DNA of 64,000 nt. Origin: Mesorhizobium koreense (GTDB taxonomy: Bacteria; Pseudomonadota; Alphaproteobacteria; Rhizobiales; Rhizobiaceae). The stretch covers positions 4,359,001 to 4,423,000 of the forward strand of contig NZ_CP134228.1 in the NCBI RefSeq assembly GCF_031656215.1, in the 5' to 3' direction. A model generated the notes under the pieces. That model did not search any database. It was not told the origin of the DNA and saw only the letters and a list, made by a program, of their open reading frames with translations. Numbering within the stretch: the stretch's first letter is position 1; each line of letters starts with the position of its first letter. Position numbers and translations under genes: made by a program. Below are positions 43,933 to 52,846 of this stretch, one piece after another.

Positions 43933-44196
43933 TCAACCGGTAGGCCTAAAGCTGCCGGATGCCAGCCTAAGCCACGGCGCCAGATGGAAGGCGCTCATCA
44001 GGAGATACATCGGCACCATCCCTGCAAGCGGCGACTGCCCCATAATGCAGCCCATTTCGTGCCCCTCGGAAACAGCCGTGACCAGTGCCATGAGTGCGAA
44101 GGTCGGGCTGGCGGCGAGGCATAGCCACCGGCTCGCGCCTCGCACAAAGCCAGCGCCGAGCCACTGTTTTTGGCTTGCGGTCCGGTTCGTGGTCAT
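43933..44196 (-). CDS. Small hypothetical membrane protein
   Basis: An 87-residue protein with two or three hydrophobic segments (WLCLAASPTFALMALVTAV and AGMVPMYLLMSAFHLAPWL). AAGGAGAA precedes ATG 44196, which decides the start. The shape suggests a helical hairpin in the inner membrane. No family is recognised; similar small proteins are often seen in rhizobial genomes. It is divergent from the TPR/winged-helix regulator with about 100 bases between. Confidence 0.6.
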   Translation of the reverse strand: MTTNRTASQKQWLGAGFVRGASRWLCLAASPTFALMALVTAVSEGHEMGCIMGQSPLAGMVPMYLLMSAFHLAPWLRLASGSFRPTG

Positions 44197-44299
44197 GGCC
44201 GTTCTCCTTGCTCTCCGTAGGGCTGGGCTCATCGGTAAGGCTGACCTAAGTTAAGGGCCCATTTCCGAGGGCGAGAGTGACAAGTATGTCGGGATTTCG

Positions 44300-45520
44300 A
44301 TGGACTCGCTGATTACGGCCGCGGCACACGCTCTTGCCGGCGGTGACCCGCTTGGCGCGCTGAATTTTGTCGCTCTGCGCAACGATGCGCCGGCGCTTGC
44401 GCTCCGGGGTATCGCCATGGCGCAGCTTGGTGATCTCACCCGTGCCAAGACGCTCCTGAAAAGTGCGGCGCGCGCATTCGGCGCGAAAGAGGCGATGGCC
44501 CGCGCGCGCTGCGCCGTCGCCGAAGCAGAGATCGCGCTCATCTCCCGCAACCTCACCTGGCCGACAAAGGCGCTCGAGCGAGCACGGATAACGCTCGAAG
44601 AGCATGGCGACCGCGCCAACGTCGCCTATGCGCGTTACCTGAAGGCACGCCGCCTCCTTCTTGTCGGCCGTCTCCGGGAGGCCGAGGAGGCGCTTGTCGG
44701 CCTCGAATCCATCTCCCTCGCTCCCGCGCTGCACACCGGTTGCGAACTGGTATCCGCCGGGATCGCGATCCGGCGGATCAGGGCCAAAGCAGCGCGCGCG
44801 GCGCTTGCCCGCGCCGACGAAGCGGCGCGCATGGCCGCCATCCCTGCACTGATGGCAGAGGTTGAAGCCGTAGCGCTTGTCCTCGATACGCCCGCGGCGC
44901 GGCTGATCACCAAGGGCGAGGCGCGCCCCCTCCTCCTCGACGAGGTCGAACCCCTCCTCGCGTCAGACGCGCTTGTGGTGGATGCATGCCGTTTCGCCGT
45001 GCGCTGTGCAGGGAAAGTCGTTCCGCTCGAAACGCGGCCGGTTCTGTTCGCGCTTGCACGGGCGCTGGCAGAGGCCTGGCCGGCCGACGTGTCGAGGGAG
45101 ACGCTGCTTCTTCGTGCCTTCCGGGCCAGATACGCCGACGAATCGCATCGCGCCCGGCTGCGCGTCGAGATCGGGCGGCTCCGCAAGGCGCTCAGGGGCA
45201 TGGCAGACGTGAAAGCGACGGCGGCAGGGTTTCGGCTTGCGCTGAATCGCACTGGCGAGGTCGTCGTGCTCGCCCCGCCCGTCGAGGAGGAACATGCATC
45301 GGTGCTTGCCTTGCTTGCCGACGGCGAATCCTGGTCGAGCACAGCGCTGGCACTGGCGCTCGGCGTCAGTCAGCGCACTGTGCAGCGCGCGCTTGAGACC
45401 CTTGTGGAAGAGGGAAAGGTACAGGCGGTCGGGCAGGCGCGGGCGCGGCGCTGGATGACGCCGCCGGTGCCGGGTTTCCCGACAACCTTGTTACTCCCTG
45501 CCCCAATTTCGATTGGCTAG
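44300..45520 (+). CDS. TPR and winged-helix transcription regulator
   Basis: A 406-residue protein. Residues about 5-190 are alanine-rich helical repeats (LALRGIAMAQLGDLTRAKTLL), like TPRs. Residues about 255-320 resemble an OmpR/SARP winged helix (RLRVEIGRLRKALRGM ... ATAAGFRLAL). The last 70 carry a second helix-turn-helix (LALALGVSQRTVQRALETL). So it probably binds DNA and senses something through the repeats. The beta-propeller gene starts 36 bases downstream and may be its partner or target. Confidence 0.75.
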   Translation: MDSLITAAAHALAGGDPLGALNFVALRNDAPALALRGIAMAQLGDLTRAKTLLKSAARAFGAKEAMARARCAVAEAEIALISRNLTWPTKALERARITLEEHGDRANVAYARYLKARRLLLVGRLREAEEALVGLESISLAPALHTGCELVSAGIAIRRIRAKAARAALARADEAARMAAIPALMAEVEAVALVLDTPAARLITKGEARPLLLDEVEPLLASDALVVDACRFAVRCAGKVVPLETRPVLFALARALAEAWPADVSRETLLLRAFRARYADESHRARLRVEIGRLRKALRGMADVKATAAGFRLALNRTGEVVVLAPPVEEEHASVLALLADGESWSSTALALALGVSQRTVQRALETLVEEGKVQAVGQARARRWMTPPVPGFPTTLLLPAPISIG

Positions 45521-45556
45521 CATCAGGCTCCATAAACAACCCGACAGGAGCGAGAC

Positions 45557-46210
45557 ATGAAACATTCAGCAGCCGAAATCATCAACGAGTACGGCCCCTT
45601 CCCCAGTGCCGAACAGGTGCACGGCCTCACCTATGACGGCAAGCATGTCTGGTTCGCCTCCGGCGACCGGCTGAACGCGATCGATCCAGCAGACGGCAAG
45701 GCGTTCGATTCCATCGAGGTCCCCGCGCATGCTGGCACCGCCTTCGACGGCGAACACCTGTTCCAGATCGCCGACAGTCGGATCCAGAAGATCGACCCCA
45801 AGACCGGCCGCGTGGCCTCGACCATCCCCGCGCCCGGCAATGGCGGCGATTCGGGCCTCGCCTGGGCGGAAGGATCGCTCTGGGTCGGCGAATATCGCGA
45901 ACGCAGGATCCACCAGATCGATCCCGAAACGGGGGCGGTCTTGCGTACTATCCAGTCCAACCGTTTCGTCACCGGCGTAACCTGGGTCGACGGCGAGCTT
46001 TGGCACGCAACATGGGAGGACGAGAAGAGCGATCTGCGCCATATCGATCCGGATACGGGCGAAACCCTCGAGCGGCTCGACATGCCCGCCGGCACGGGCA
46101 TTTCAGGCCTCGAATCCGATGGCCACGACCGCTTCTTCTGTGGTGGCGGCAATAGCGGAAAGGTCAGGGTCGTGCGACGGCCGAACCACGCCCAAGCCAA
46201 TCGTCAGTAG
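45557..46210 (+). CDS. Beta-propeller protein, glutaminyl cyclase-like
   Basis: A 217-residue protein made of repeated blades with the pattern I-x-x-I-D-P-x-T-G, for example IQKIDPKTGRVASTI, IHQIDPETGAVLRTI and LRHIDPDTGETLERL. This resembles the propeller of glutaminyl-peptide cyclotransferases, but it is short and has no signal peptide, so catalysis is not claimed. AGGAG lies before ATG 45557. It follows the regulator at 44300-45520 and is probably in the same transcript. Confidence 0.7.
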   Translation: MKHSAAEIINEYGPFPSAEQVHGLTYDGKHVWFASGDRLNAIDPADGKAFDSIEVPAHAGTAFDGEHLFQIADSRIQKIDPKTGRVASTIPAPGNGGDSGLAWAEGSLWVGEYRERRIHQIDPETGAVLRTIQSNRFVTGVTWVDGELWHATWEDEKSDLRHIDPDTGETLERLDMPAGTGISGLESDGHDRFFCGGGNSGKVRVVRRPNHAQANRQ

Positions 46211-46237
46211 CCGGCAGATGGCCGGGCCGATCACGGG

Positions 46238-46816
46238 TCACGCGGCTCGTGGCTGATGCTCGGCACAGATCAAACGGCTCTCCTCGTCGGACAAAGGCTC
46301 ATCCAGCAGCCCGCAGTGATGCACCGACGGGGAGTCCGGCCGGACATTGGCACGGAAATAGGAACATGATCGGCAGGCTCCGAAAGCTCGCCCGCGATTG
46401 CGGGCGATGGCAGCCCGCAATGTCCGCCTGAGGCCTTCGAGCATGGGCACCATGTCACTGCCCGCCGCTTTTTCGATGTCCTCCGCAAGCGCCAGCAACG
46501 GATCGCCTTCGAGAGTGGCGGCAGCTTTACCTGTCAGGACGAACTCCACCGAACGGCCGTCTCGCAAATTGTTGCGACGCTCGACATAGCCCTTGGTTTC
46601 AAGCGAGGCGAGCGTGCGCGAGATCGTGCCCCGTGTCGATGCCAGATAGTCGGCGAGCGCGGCGGGCGTGCGCGAAAACCTGTTGGCCTGCCCCAGATAC
46701 CTCAGCGCCTCCCATTGCGCGGGATTGAGGTCGCCGGACTGCTCGCCGAAACGCGTCAGACGTTCCAGGCGATCGATCAGGCGGGCCGCTTCGAGCGCTT
46801 CGGGAGAAATAGGCAT
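46238..46816 (-). CDS. MarR-family regulator with a C-terminal cysteine cluster
   Basis: A 192-residue regulator. Residues about 25-115 form the MarR winged helix (RTPAALADYLASTRGTISRTLASLE; wing RRNNLRDGRSVEF). The last 50 residues add four cysteines, in FGACRSCSYF, HHCGLL and LICAEHQP. This tail looks able to bind an Fe-S cluster or zinc and could sense NO, oxygen or redox state (inference). It is divergent from the protoglobin/thioredoxin-fold pair with an operator-like palindrome in between, so it probably controls them. Confidence 0.85.
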   Translation of the reverse strand: MPISPEALEAARLIDRLERLTRFGEQSGDLNPAQWEALRYLGQANRFSRTPAALADYLASTRGTISRTLASLETKGYVERRNNLRDGRSVEFVLTGKAAATLEGDPLLALAEDIEKAAGSDMVPMLEGLRRTLRAAIARNRGRAFGACRSCSYFRANVRPDSPSVHHCGLLDEPLSDEESRLICAEHQPRAA

Positions 46817-46818
46817 AA

Positions 46819-46879
46819 TTGCTACTCGAAATCATATTGACGAATGATGCAAGCAGAATATTATAGTTGCTACTAGCAA
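46819..46879 (+). promoter_or_regulatory. Promoter and operator between marR and the protoglobin gene
   Basis: TTGACG (46837-46842), 16 bases, TATTAT (46859-46864) form a good promoter towards the protoglobin gene. A 13-base palindrome TTGCTA-C-TAGCAA (46867-46879) follows the -10 directly. A second TTGCTACT half-site (46819-46826) sits at the marR start. Two such sites in a divergent gap suit autoregulation plus control of the globin operon. Confidence 0.65.
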
Positions 46880-46898
46880 TCACTTGAAGGAGCCACTC

Positions 46899-47492
46899 AT
46901 GACCACCACCGCCATTCCCGGATACCGGCTGGGCGATCCGGCACTGCCCGCATCTCCGCTGACGGAGAAAGATCTCGCGGATCTCAAGACGTCACTGCTC
47001 TTCACGGATGAAGATGCCGCCGCGCTGCGTAAGGCGCATGACGTGGTCAAGGGCCAGGTCGAGGCGATCCTCGATGTGTGGTACGGCTTCGTCGGAGCCA
47101 CGCCGCATCTGCTCGCCTATTTTTCCGATCCTGTGACCGGTGCGCCCGACAGCGACTATCTCGCCGCCGTGCGCAAGCGTTTCGGGCAATGGATCCTGGA
47201 CACCTGTCGTGCCGAATACGGCAAGGACTGGCTTGCCTGGCAGGACGAAATAGGCCGCCGGCACCACCGTATCGGCAAGAACAGAACGGACGGCGCATCG
47301 GCGGCCGCGCATATCCCGATGCGCCATGTGCTGGCGCTCGCCATACCGATCTCGGTCACCATGAAGCCCTTCCTTGCCGGAAAAGGCCATTCGGCCAAGG
47401 AAGTCGATGCGATGCACGCCGCTTGGTCGAAGGCCGTATTGCTTCAGGCGATCCTGTGGTGCAGGCCCTATGTGAAGGAAGGAGACTTCTGA
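46899..47492 (+). CDS. Protoglobin-domain heme protein
   Basis: A 197-residue single-domain globin of the protoglobin/sensor-globin type. It contains the N-terminal block SLLFTDEDAAALRKAHDVV, AILDVWYGFVGATPHLLAYF, and a His-rich stretch in EIGRRHHRIGKNRTD that should hold the proximal heme His. There is no attached signalling domain. GAAGGAG precedes ATG 46899. Its place under a Cys-cluster MarR regulator and next to a thioredoxin-fold protein suggests handling of NO or reactive oxygen (inference). Confidence 0.83.
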   Translation: MTTTAIPGYRLGDPALPASPLTEKDLADLKTSLLFTDEDAAALRKAHDVVKGQVEAILDVWYGFVGATPHLLAYFSDPVTGAPDSDYLAAVRKRFGQWILDTCRAEYGKDWLAWQDEIGRRHHRIGKNRTDGASAAAHIPMRHVLALAIPISVTMKPFLAGKGHSAKEVDAMHAAWSKAVLLQAILWCRPYVKEGDF

Positions 47493-47494
47493 GG

Positions 47495-47986
47495 ATGTCC
47501 ACGCCCGCACCCGACTGGCAAGTCGAACATTGGCTGAACACGCCGAAACCGATCGGGCTCGCGGACCTTAGGGGCAAGGTCGTCCTCGCCCTCGCCTTCC
47601 AGATGCTGTGCCCCGGCTGTGTCAGCCACGCACTGCCGCAGGCGGTGCGCGCCCGCCAGACCTTCGCGGAAGATGGCCTCGCGGTGATCGGACTTCATAC
47701 GGTGTTCGAGCATCATGAGGCGCAGGGAAGCCCGGCCGCCCTTGCCGCCTTCCTCCATGAATACCGGATCGGCTTTCCTGTCGGCATCGACGCGAAGGAC
47801 CCTGACGCCGGCTTGCCGAAAACGATGCAGGCATACGCGATGCAGGGAACCCCGACGACGCTCCTGTTCGACCGCGAAGGCCGGCTGCGCCTCAACAAAT
47901 TCGGCCATCTCGACGACATGCGCCTCGGGGCGGCGATCGCTTCGATCCTGGCGGAGGCCGTTCCTGACGCCACTACCGCCGGTTAG
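47495..47986 (+). CDS. Thioredoxin-fold (redoxin/AhpC-TSA-like) protein
   Basis: A 163-residue thioredoxin-fold protein without a signal peptide. The redox motif is C-P-G-C in FQMLCPGCVSHALPQ (about residues 38-41), and the cis-Pro loop lies in MQGTPTTLLFDREG. It resembles redoxins such as TlpA or AhpC/TSA-like proteins. The ATG starts two bases after the protoglobin stop, inside a GAGG ribosome site, so the two are made together. It overlaps the stop of the convergent DUF2945 gene by four bases. Confidence 0.83.
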   Translation: MSTPAPDWQVEHWLNTPKPIGLADLRGKVVLALAFQMLCPGCVSHALPQAVRARQTFAEDGLAVIGLHTVFEHHEAQGSPAALAAFLHEYRIGFPVGIDAKDPDAGLPKTMQAYAMQGTPTTLLFDREGRLRLNKFGHLDDMRLGAAIASILAEAVPDATTAG

Positions 47987-48198
47987 TCGCGAAGGAGCCG
48001 CAGCGCGCCGCCCTTGTGGGCGGCGATGTGGTCGGTCTTGTCGCTTTTGATCTCATACTGGGGATCGTCACGCGACGCCCGATGGGTATGGCCCTTGTAA
48101 TCAAAATCCTCGGTATGAACAGAAATGATCGTACCCGAGACACGGCCTGCCTCCGAGTTCCAACTCACATGGTCGCCGATTTTGAACGTCTTTGTCAT
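47983..48198 (-). CDS. DUF2945 (HVA1-type TUDOR) protein
   Basis: A 71-residue protein of the DUF2945/hypervirulence-associated TUDOR family. It opens FKIGDHVSWNSEAGRVSGTI and contains the block THRASRDDPQYEIKSDKTDHIAAHKG, both diagnostic. The SH3/TUDOR-like barrel suggests binding, but no function is established in bacteria. GGGAAACTCCC lies at its 5' side, giving a weak ribosome site. It overlaps the redoxin stop and lies just downstream of the oxidoreductase. Confidence 0.88.
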   Translation of the reverse strand: MTKTFKIGDHVSWNSEAGRVSGTIISVHTEDFDYKGHTHRASRDDPQYEIKSDKTDHIAAHKGGALRLLRD

Positions 48199-48231
48199 GG
48201 GAGTTTCCCTGTGTTCCGTGCGGCTCTTTCC

Positions 48232-50616
48232 TCAGAGTTCAGGCTGAACCGCACGATTGACGGTGCCACCGAATTCCTGAGCGGCAAACGGCTCCGTTGA
48301 ACTTCCGTCCAGTTCGGCAAGCCGCTTCAAGAGCCATGGCTCCGGCTCGCCGAAGCTCAGCCGCCGCACGGCGACCGGCGAGGATTTGAGTTGCGGCTGG
48401 TGGCTGATCGGATCGCGCGCGTACCAGGTATGCTGGTTCGCCGATTGTGCGCCGTGGCCATAATGGAACGGCACGAACACCTCGCCAGGACGCACCGTGT
48501 CGACCACCATCGCCACGCCTTCCCAGCGGCCGTTCGGCGAGGTGATCTCGACCACGTCGCCAAGTCCGATCCCTAGGCGGGCCGCATCATCGGGATGGAC
48601 CTCGACATAAGGATGCGGCGCACGCTCGTTCAGCACGGCTGATCGGCCTGTCTTGGTGCGGGTGTGGAAATGATAGACCACACGCCCGGTGATGAGCGTC
48701 ATGGGATAATCTTCGGAGGTCGGGTTCGGCTGTCGCCGCCACTCCACCGGTCTCAGGAATGCCTTGCCCTTCGGATCGATCCGTTCGTAGTCGCCGCGGG
48801 TATTCTTGCGGCCGGTCAGGAAATCCGCCCCATAGGTTTCGCACTCATCGATGCCGGTCCAGAACTTGAAATCCCCGTAAAGGCGCTCGGAGCCACGCGG
48901 GTGCTTTTCATTGCAGGGCCAGCGGACGGAGCCCATTTCGAGGATCAGTTCGTAGGTCATGCCGGAATAGTCGCACGGCCGGTCCTTCGACACCTTGCGC
49001 CATTCCTCGAATGCGTCCCTGGGCTCCTTGAACGGGATAAGCAATCCGTCATCCCGGTCCTTGAACCCCAGCCGGCCAGCGACCTCCACGAAGATGTCGA
49101 AGTCGCTGCGCGCCTCTCCCGGCGGCTCGACGGCCTTCAGCAGCAGATTAACGCTCCGGTCGGCGTTGGTGACGCAGCCCATCTTCTCTCCCCACATCGC
49201 GGCGGGGAAATAAATGTCGGCAAGGTCGACGGTTTCCGCGTCCACGAACGGGTCCTGCACCACCAAGAAGAGCCGGCGCAGGATGCGCTCGCTGCGGTTC
49301 TGGTCAGGCAGGCTGACGAGCGGGTTGGTCCCGATCACCCACATGAACTCGATCTCGCCGCGCTCGGCGCTTTCCATCATCGAAAGGATGTCTTTCGGCA
49401 CCTCCGGATGAAACTTGTCGAAGTCGATGTTCCAGAGTTCGCAAAGATCGCGCATCTGCGTTTCGCAATGGGGATTGCGGTAAGCGGGATAGGAGCCGCC
49501 GGCGCCGGCCTCCCGGTTGCACATCGCCGAGGGCTGGCCCGCCATCAGGAGCGGCCCGGCACCGGGCTTGCCGATCGCGCCAGTGATCAGATGCACCGTG
49601 TTCACCAGCGAGGACGAGGCCGTGGCCTCGACGCTCTGATAAAACCCCTGCAAGACGGTCGAGACCATGCGCGGCGTGGTGCCGATCCACTCGGCCGCGG
49701 TTTCCAGATCGTGCATGGGAATATCGCAGATTTCGGCCACCCGCTTGGGCGGATATTCACGGGTCACTACATCGAGCGCGTCGAAGCCGACGGTGTGCTT
49801 CGCGATGAAGCCGCGGTCTGTCCAACCCCGCGCGATCAGCAAATGGATGATCCCGTTCATCAACGCGACATTCGTGCCGGACCTGAGCGCGAGATGAAGG
49901 TCGGCGCCCTGCAGCACGGTCGGCGTACGGCGCGGATCGGCGACGATGATGCGCCCGCCGTTCTTCGCCTTCGCCGCCAGCATGCGTTCCCAAAGTACTG
50001 TCTGCACCTCCGCGACGTTGTGACCGTAGAGGCAAAGCAAGTCCGCCTGATCCACATCGACATAGGAAGCAACGGGGCCATCGACGCCGAAATTCGCCAT
50101 CAGGCCGGTGGCGGAAGTCGCGGTGCATAGCCGCGTGTTGCCGTCGATGTTGGAGGATTGCAGCCCGCCGCGCCACAGCTTTCCGAGTGTATAGAATTCC
50201 TCGATCGTGAGTTGCCCGGAATTGTAGCAGGCTAGGTTTTCGTGCCCCTGCCGCCAGGCGGCCCTGAACTGCTCGATGAAGAAATCCATGGCCTCCGCCC
50301 AACCGACCGGCTCGAGCGGGGCTCCCTTTCTCCGTCGGATCATCGGGGTCGTGCCGCGGCGCCTGGAATTATTGGCGACCCAGCCATGTTCGCCCTTCGG
50401 ACCGAGATGACCGAAATTGACCGGATGATCGGCATTGCCGCGAACGCCTACAATGCTCCCGTCCTTCACCGCGATATCGACGCCGCAGCCGTTGGAGCAC
50501 AGGATGCATGCCGAATGGACCCATGCATCGGGTTCGCCCTTTATGCCGAGATTGGTGTCGATCCTTGGCTGCATGGGCTGCTCCAGTCGGTCCGGGCGAA
50601 CGCTTCTTTCGCCCAT
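48232..50616 (-). CDS. Molybdopterin oxidoreductase (DMSO reductase family)
   Basis: A 794-residue molybdoenzyme of the NasA/FdhF/BisC type. Cys37, 40 and 44 (CILCSNGC) would bind an Fe-S cluster, but the fourth family Cys is replaced by Gly72 in GHLGPKG. The Mo ligand is probably the Cys in NTRLCTATSA. The C-terminal Mopterin-binding domain is seen in RVVYHFHTRTKTG and FVPFHYGHGAQSANQHT. No Tat signal is visible, so it is cytosolic. GGAAGG before ATG 50616 fixes the start; ATG 50574 is possible. Substrate (nitrate, formate or other) is not clear. No electron-transfer subunit is adjacent. Confidence 0.85.
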   Translation of the reverse strand: MGERSVRPDRLEQPMQPRIDTNLGIKGEPDAWVHSACILCSNGCGVDIAVKDGSIVGVRGNADHPVNFGHLGPKGEHGWVANNSRRRGTTPMIRRRKGAPLEPVGWAEAMDFFIEQFRAAWRQGHENLACYNSGQLTIEEFYTLGKLWRGGLQSSNIDGNTRLCTATSATGLMANFGVDGPVASYVDVDQADLLCLYGHNVAEVQTVLWERMLAAKAKNGGRIIVADPRRTPTVLQGADLHLALRSGTNVALMNGIIHLLIARGWTDRGFIAKHTVGFDALDVVTREYPPKRVAEICDIPMHDLETAAEWIGTTPRMVSTVLQGFYQSVEATASSSLVNTVHLITGAIGKPGAGPLLMAGQPSAMCNREAGAGGSYPAYRNPHCETQMRDLCELWNIDFDKFHPEVPKDILSMMESAERGEIEFMWVIGTNPLVSLPDQNRSERILRRLFLVVQDPFVDAETVDLADIYFPAAMWGEKMGCVTNADRSVNLLLKAVEPPGEARSDFDIFVEVAGRLGFKDRDDGLLIPFKEPRDAFEEWRKVSKDRPCDYSGMTYELILEMGSVRWPCNEKHPRGSERLYGDFKFWTGIDECETYGADFLTGRKNTRGDYERIDPKGKAFLRPVEWRRQPNPTSEDYPMTLITGRVVYHFHTRTKTGRSAVLNERAPHPYVEVHPDDAARLGIGLGDVVEITSPNGRWEGVAMVVDTVRPGEVFVPFHYGHGAQSANQHTWYARDPISHQPQLKSSPVAVRRLSFGEPEPWLLKRLAELDGSSTEPFAAQEFGGTVNRAVQPEL

Positions 50617-50690
50617 TAAAGACCTTCCGGATGCACACTCCAAGGTTTGTTTTCGATCGCCGCTGCTCGCGAAGCGCTAAGTTTCCGGCC

Positions 50691-52253
50691 TCATTCCCAC
50701 TCGATGGTGCCGGGCGGCTTTGATGTGACGTCGTATACGACGCGGTTTATGCCTTTGATTTCGTTGATGATGCGGGTCGCGGTCGCGCCCAGAAAATCCA
50801 TGTCGTAGTGGTAGAAATCGGCGGTCATGCCGTCGACGGAGGTGACGGCACGCAACGCCAGTACGGACTCGTAGGTGCGGCCGTCGCCCATCACGCCGAC
50901 CGTCTGTACCGGCAGCAGCACGGCGAAGGCCTGCCAGATGGCGTCGTAGAGGCCGGCCTTGCGGATTTCGTCGAGATAGATCGCGTCCGCCTCGCGCAAT
51001 ATGTCGAGCTTCTCGCGTGTCACGCCGCCTGGGCAACGGATGGCAAGGCCCGGACCCGGGAAGGGGTGCCGGCCGATGAAGCTTTCCGGCAGGCCGAGTT
51101 CCTTGCCGAGCGCCCTCACCTCGTCCTTGAAGAGTTCGCGCAGCGGCTCGACCAGCTTCATGTTCATGCGCTCGGGCAGGCCGCCGACATTGTGATGCGA
51201 CTTGATGGTGGAGGAGGTGGCTCCGGTGAAGGAGACGCTTTCGATCACATCTGGATAGAGGGTACCCTGGGCGAGGAAATCGGCGCCGCCCAGTTTCTTC
51301 GCTTCCTCCTCGAATACCTCGATGAAAAGACGCCCGATCGTCTTCCGCTTCTTCTCGGGATCGGCCTCGCCCTCCAGCGCGGAGATGAAGCGGTCCGACG
51401 CATCGACGAGGATCAGCGGCAGATTGTAGTGCTGGCGGAACATCTCGACCACTTCAGCCGCCTCGTTCTTCCGCATGAGGCCGTGGTCGACGAGAATGCA
51501 GGTGAGTTGGTCGCCGACCGCCTCGTGAATCAGGAGCGCGGCTACGGAAGAATCGACGCCGCCCGAAAGCGCACAGATGACCTTGCCCGTGCCGACCTGC
51601 CGGCGGATCGCCTCGACCGCCTGCCCGCGATAGGCGGCCATGGTCCAGTCGCCCTTCAGCCCTGCGATGTTGTGGACGAAGTTGGTGAGCAGTTTCGCGC
51701 CGTCCGGCGTATGTACTACCTCGGGATGGAACTGCACGGCGAAGATCTTGCGCTTCTCGTCGGCGATCGCCGCGAAAGGCGCACCGGTCGAGGTGCCTAT
51801 GACATGGAAACCCGGCGGCAGAGCCGTCACCCGGTCGCCATGGCTCATCCAGACCTGATGGCGCGTGCCCTTCGCCCAAATGCCGTCGAAAAGTGCCGAA
51901 TCCTCCCGGATGTCGAGGAAGGCGCGGCCGTACTCACGCTCGTGGCTGGCCTCGACCTTGCCGCCGAGTTGGGCGCAGATGGCCTGCTCGCCATAGCAGA
52001 TGCCAAGGATCGGGAGACCCGCTTCGAAGATCGCATCCGGTGCGCGCGGGCTGCCGATATCGATCGCCGAATGAGGGCTGCCCGAAAGGATAACCGCCTT
52101 CGGCCGGACACGCCGGAAGCCTTCCTCCGCCGACTGGAAAGGAACGATCTCGGAATAGATGCCGGCCTCGCGCACCCTCCTCGCGATAAGCTGCGTGACC
52201 TGGCTGCCGAAGTCGATGATAAGGACGGTATCGGGGTGAGCTGTGTTCTTCAT
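50691..52253 (-). CDS. guaA: GMP synthase (glutamine-hydrolysing)
   Basis: A 520-residue enzyme that turns XMP into GMP. The N-terminal glutamine amidotransferase has nucleophile Cys in LGICYGEQ and the His-Glu pair in VQFHPEV. The ATP pyrophosphatase domain has SGGVDSSV (about 229-236). The C-terminal dimerisation part ends [10 protein letters not shown], as in all GuaA. Together with GuaB (56320-57822) it makes the GMP branch, though the two genes are separate. The oxidoreductase follows 75 bases downstream on the same strand. Confidence 0.98.
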   Translation of the reverse strand: MKNTAHPDTVLIIDFGSQVTQLIARRVREAGIYSEIVPFQSAEEGFRRVRPKAVILSGSPHSAIDIGSPRAPDAIFEAGLPILGICYGEQAICAQLGGKVEASHEREYGRAFLDIREDSALFDGIWAKGTRHQVWMSHGDRVTALPPGFHVIGTSTGAPFAAIADEKRKIFAVQFHPEVVHTPDGAKLLTNFVHNIAGLKGDWTMAAYRGQAVEAIRRQVGTGKVICALSGGVDSSVAALLIHEAVGDQLTCILVDHGLMRKNEAAEVVEMFRQHYNLPLILVDASDRFISALEGEADPEKKRKTIGRLFIEVFEEEAKKLGGADFLAQGTLYPDVIESVSFTGATSSTIKSHHNVGGLPERMNMKLVEPLRELFKDEVRALGKELGLPESFIGRHPFPGPGLAIRCPGGVTREKLDILREADAIYLDEIRKAGLYDAIWQAFAVLLPVQTVGVMGDGRTYESVLALRAVTSVDGMTADFYHYDMDFLGATATRIINEIKGINRVVYDVTSKPPGTIEWE

Positions 52254-52327
52254 GGCGGGCGTTTAGAGAAAGAAACGAGTCGACGCAATGGGTTGTGCGC
52301 TGGAGCTCAAAGCACGATTCATGTAGC

Positions 52328-52846
52328 TCACGAAAAGCTTCCACCGCCCTCAAGAGGGAGCGATTTCTCCATGACGAGGGCCGGGATGTCGGTAAGGCCG
52401 CCACGCTCAGCGGTGTCGCCAACCACCCGCAATCCCATTCTCTCGTAAAACCGGATCGCCGGTTCGTTCCCTCCCTGGACCTCCAGCCGCAGAAGCCGTC
52501 CCGCCGGATAGGCGGCTATAGCTGCGGCAAGCAGATTGCTGCCGAGGCCCCTTTCCTGCCAGCCTGGCAGGACATAGAGCCTGAGCAGATTGATCGCGCC
52601 GTCACCGTCGAGCCAGGACATGGCGTGGCCGACAAGGCTGTTATCCGCTGCCTCGGCGACAAGGAAGCATTTATCCGGATTGTCGATCTGCGCGCGAAGA
52701 AGTGCCGGCGCGTGCCATTTCGCGGTGATCTCCGCCACCTTGTCGCGGCCGAGTTGAACATCGTGGGTTGCGTGCCAGACCTCCTCTAGGAGCCGTGAAA
52801 CGGCGGCCTCCTCTCCCAGCCGGGCGCGGCGGATTTCGGCCCTCAT
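52328..52846 (-). CDS. GNAT family acetyltransferase
   Basis: A 172-residue N-acetyltransferase. The acetyl-CoA loop is in RGLGSNLLAAAI, following the strand INLLRLYVLPGWQE; EPAIRFYERMGLRVVG is the typical last motif. The acceptor is unknown. Its ATG overlaps the stop of the nucleosidase gene (ATGA), so it is the third gene of a unit thioesterase-nucleosidase-GNAT. Confidence 0.88.
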   Translation of the reverse strand: MRAEIRRARLGEEAAVSRLLEEVWHATHDVQLGRDKVAEITAKWHAPALLRAQIDNPDKCFLVAEAADNSLVGHAMSWLDGDGAINLLRLYVLPGWQERGLGSNLLAAAIAAYPAGRLLRLEVQGGNEPAIRFYERMGLRVVGDTAERGGLTDIPALVMEKSLPLEGGGSFS

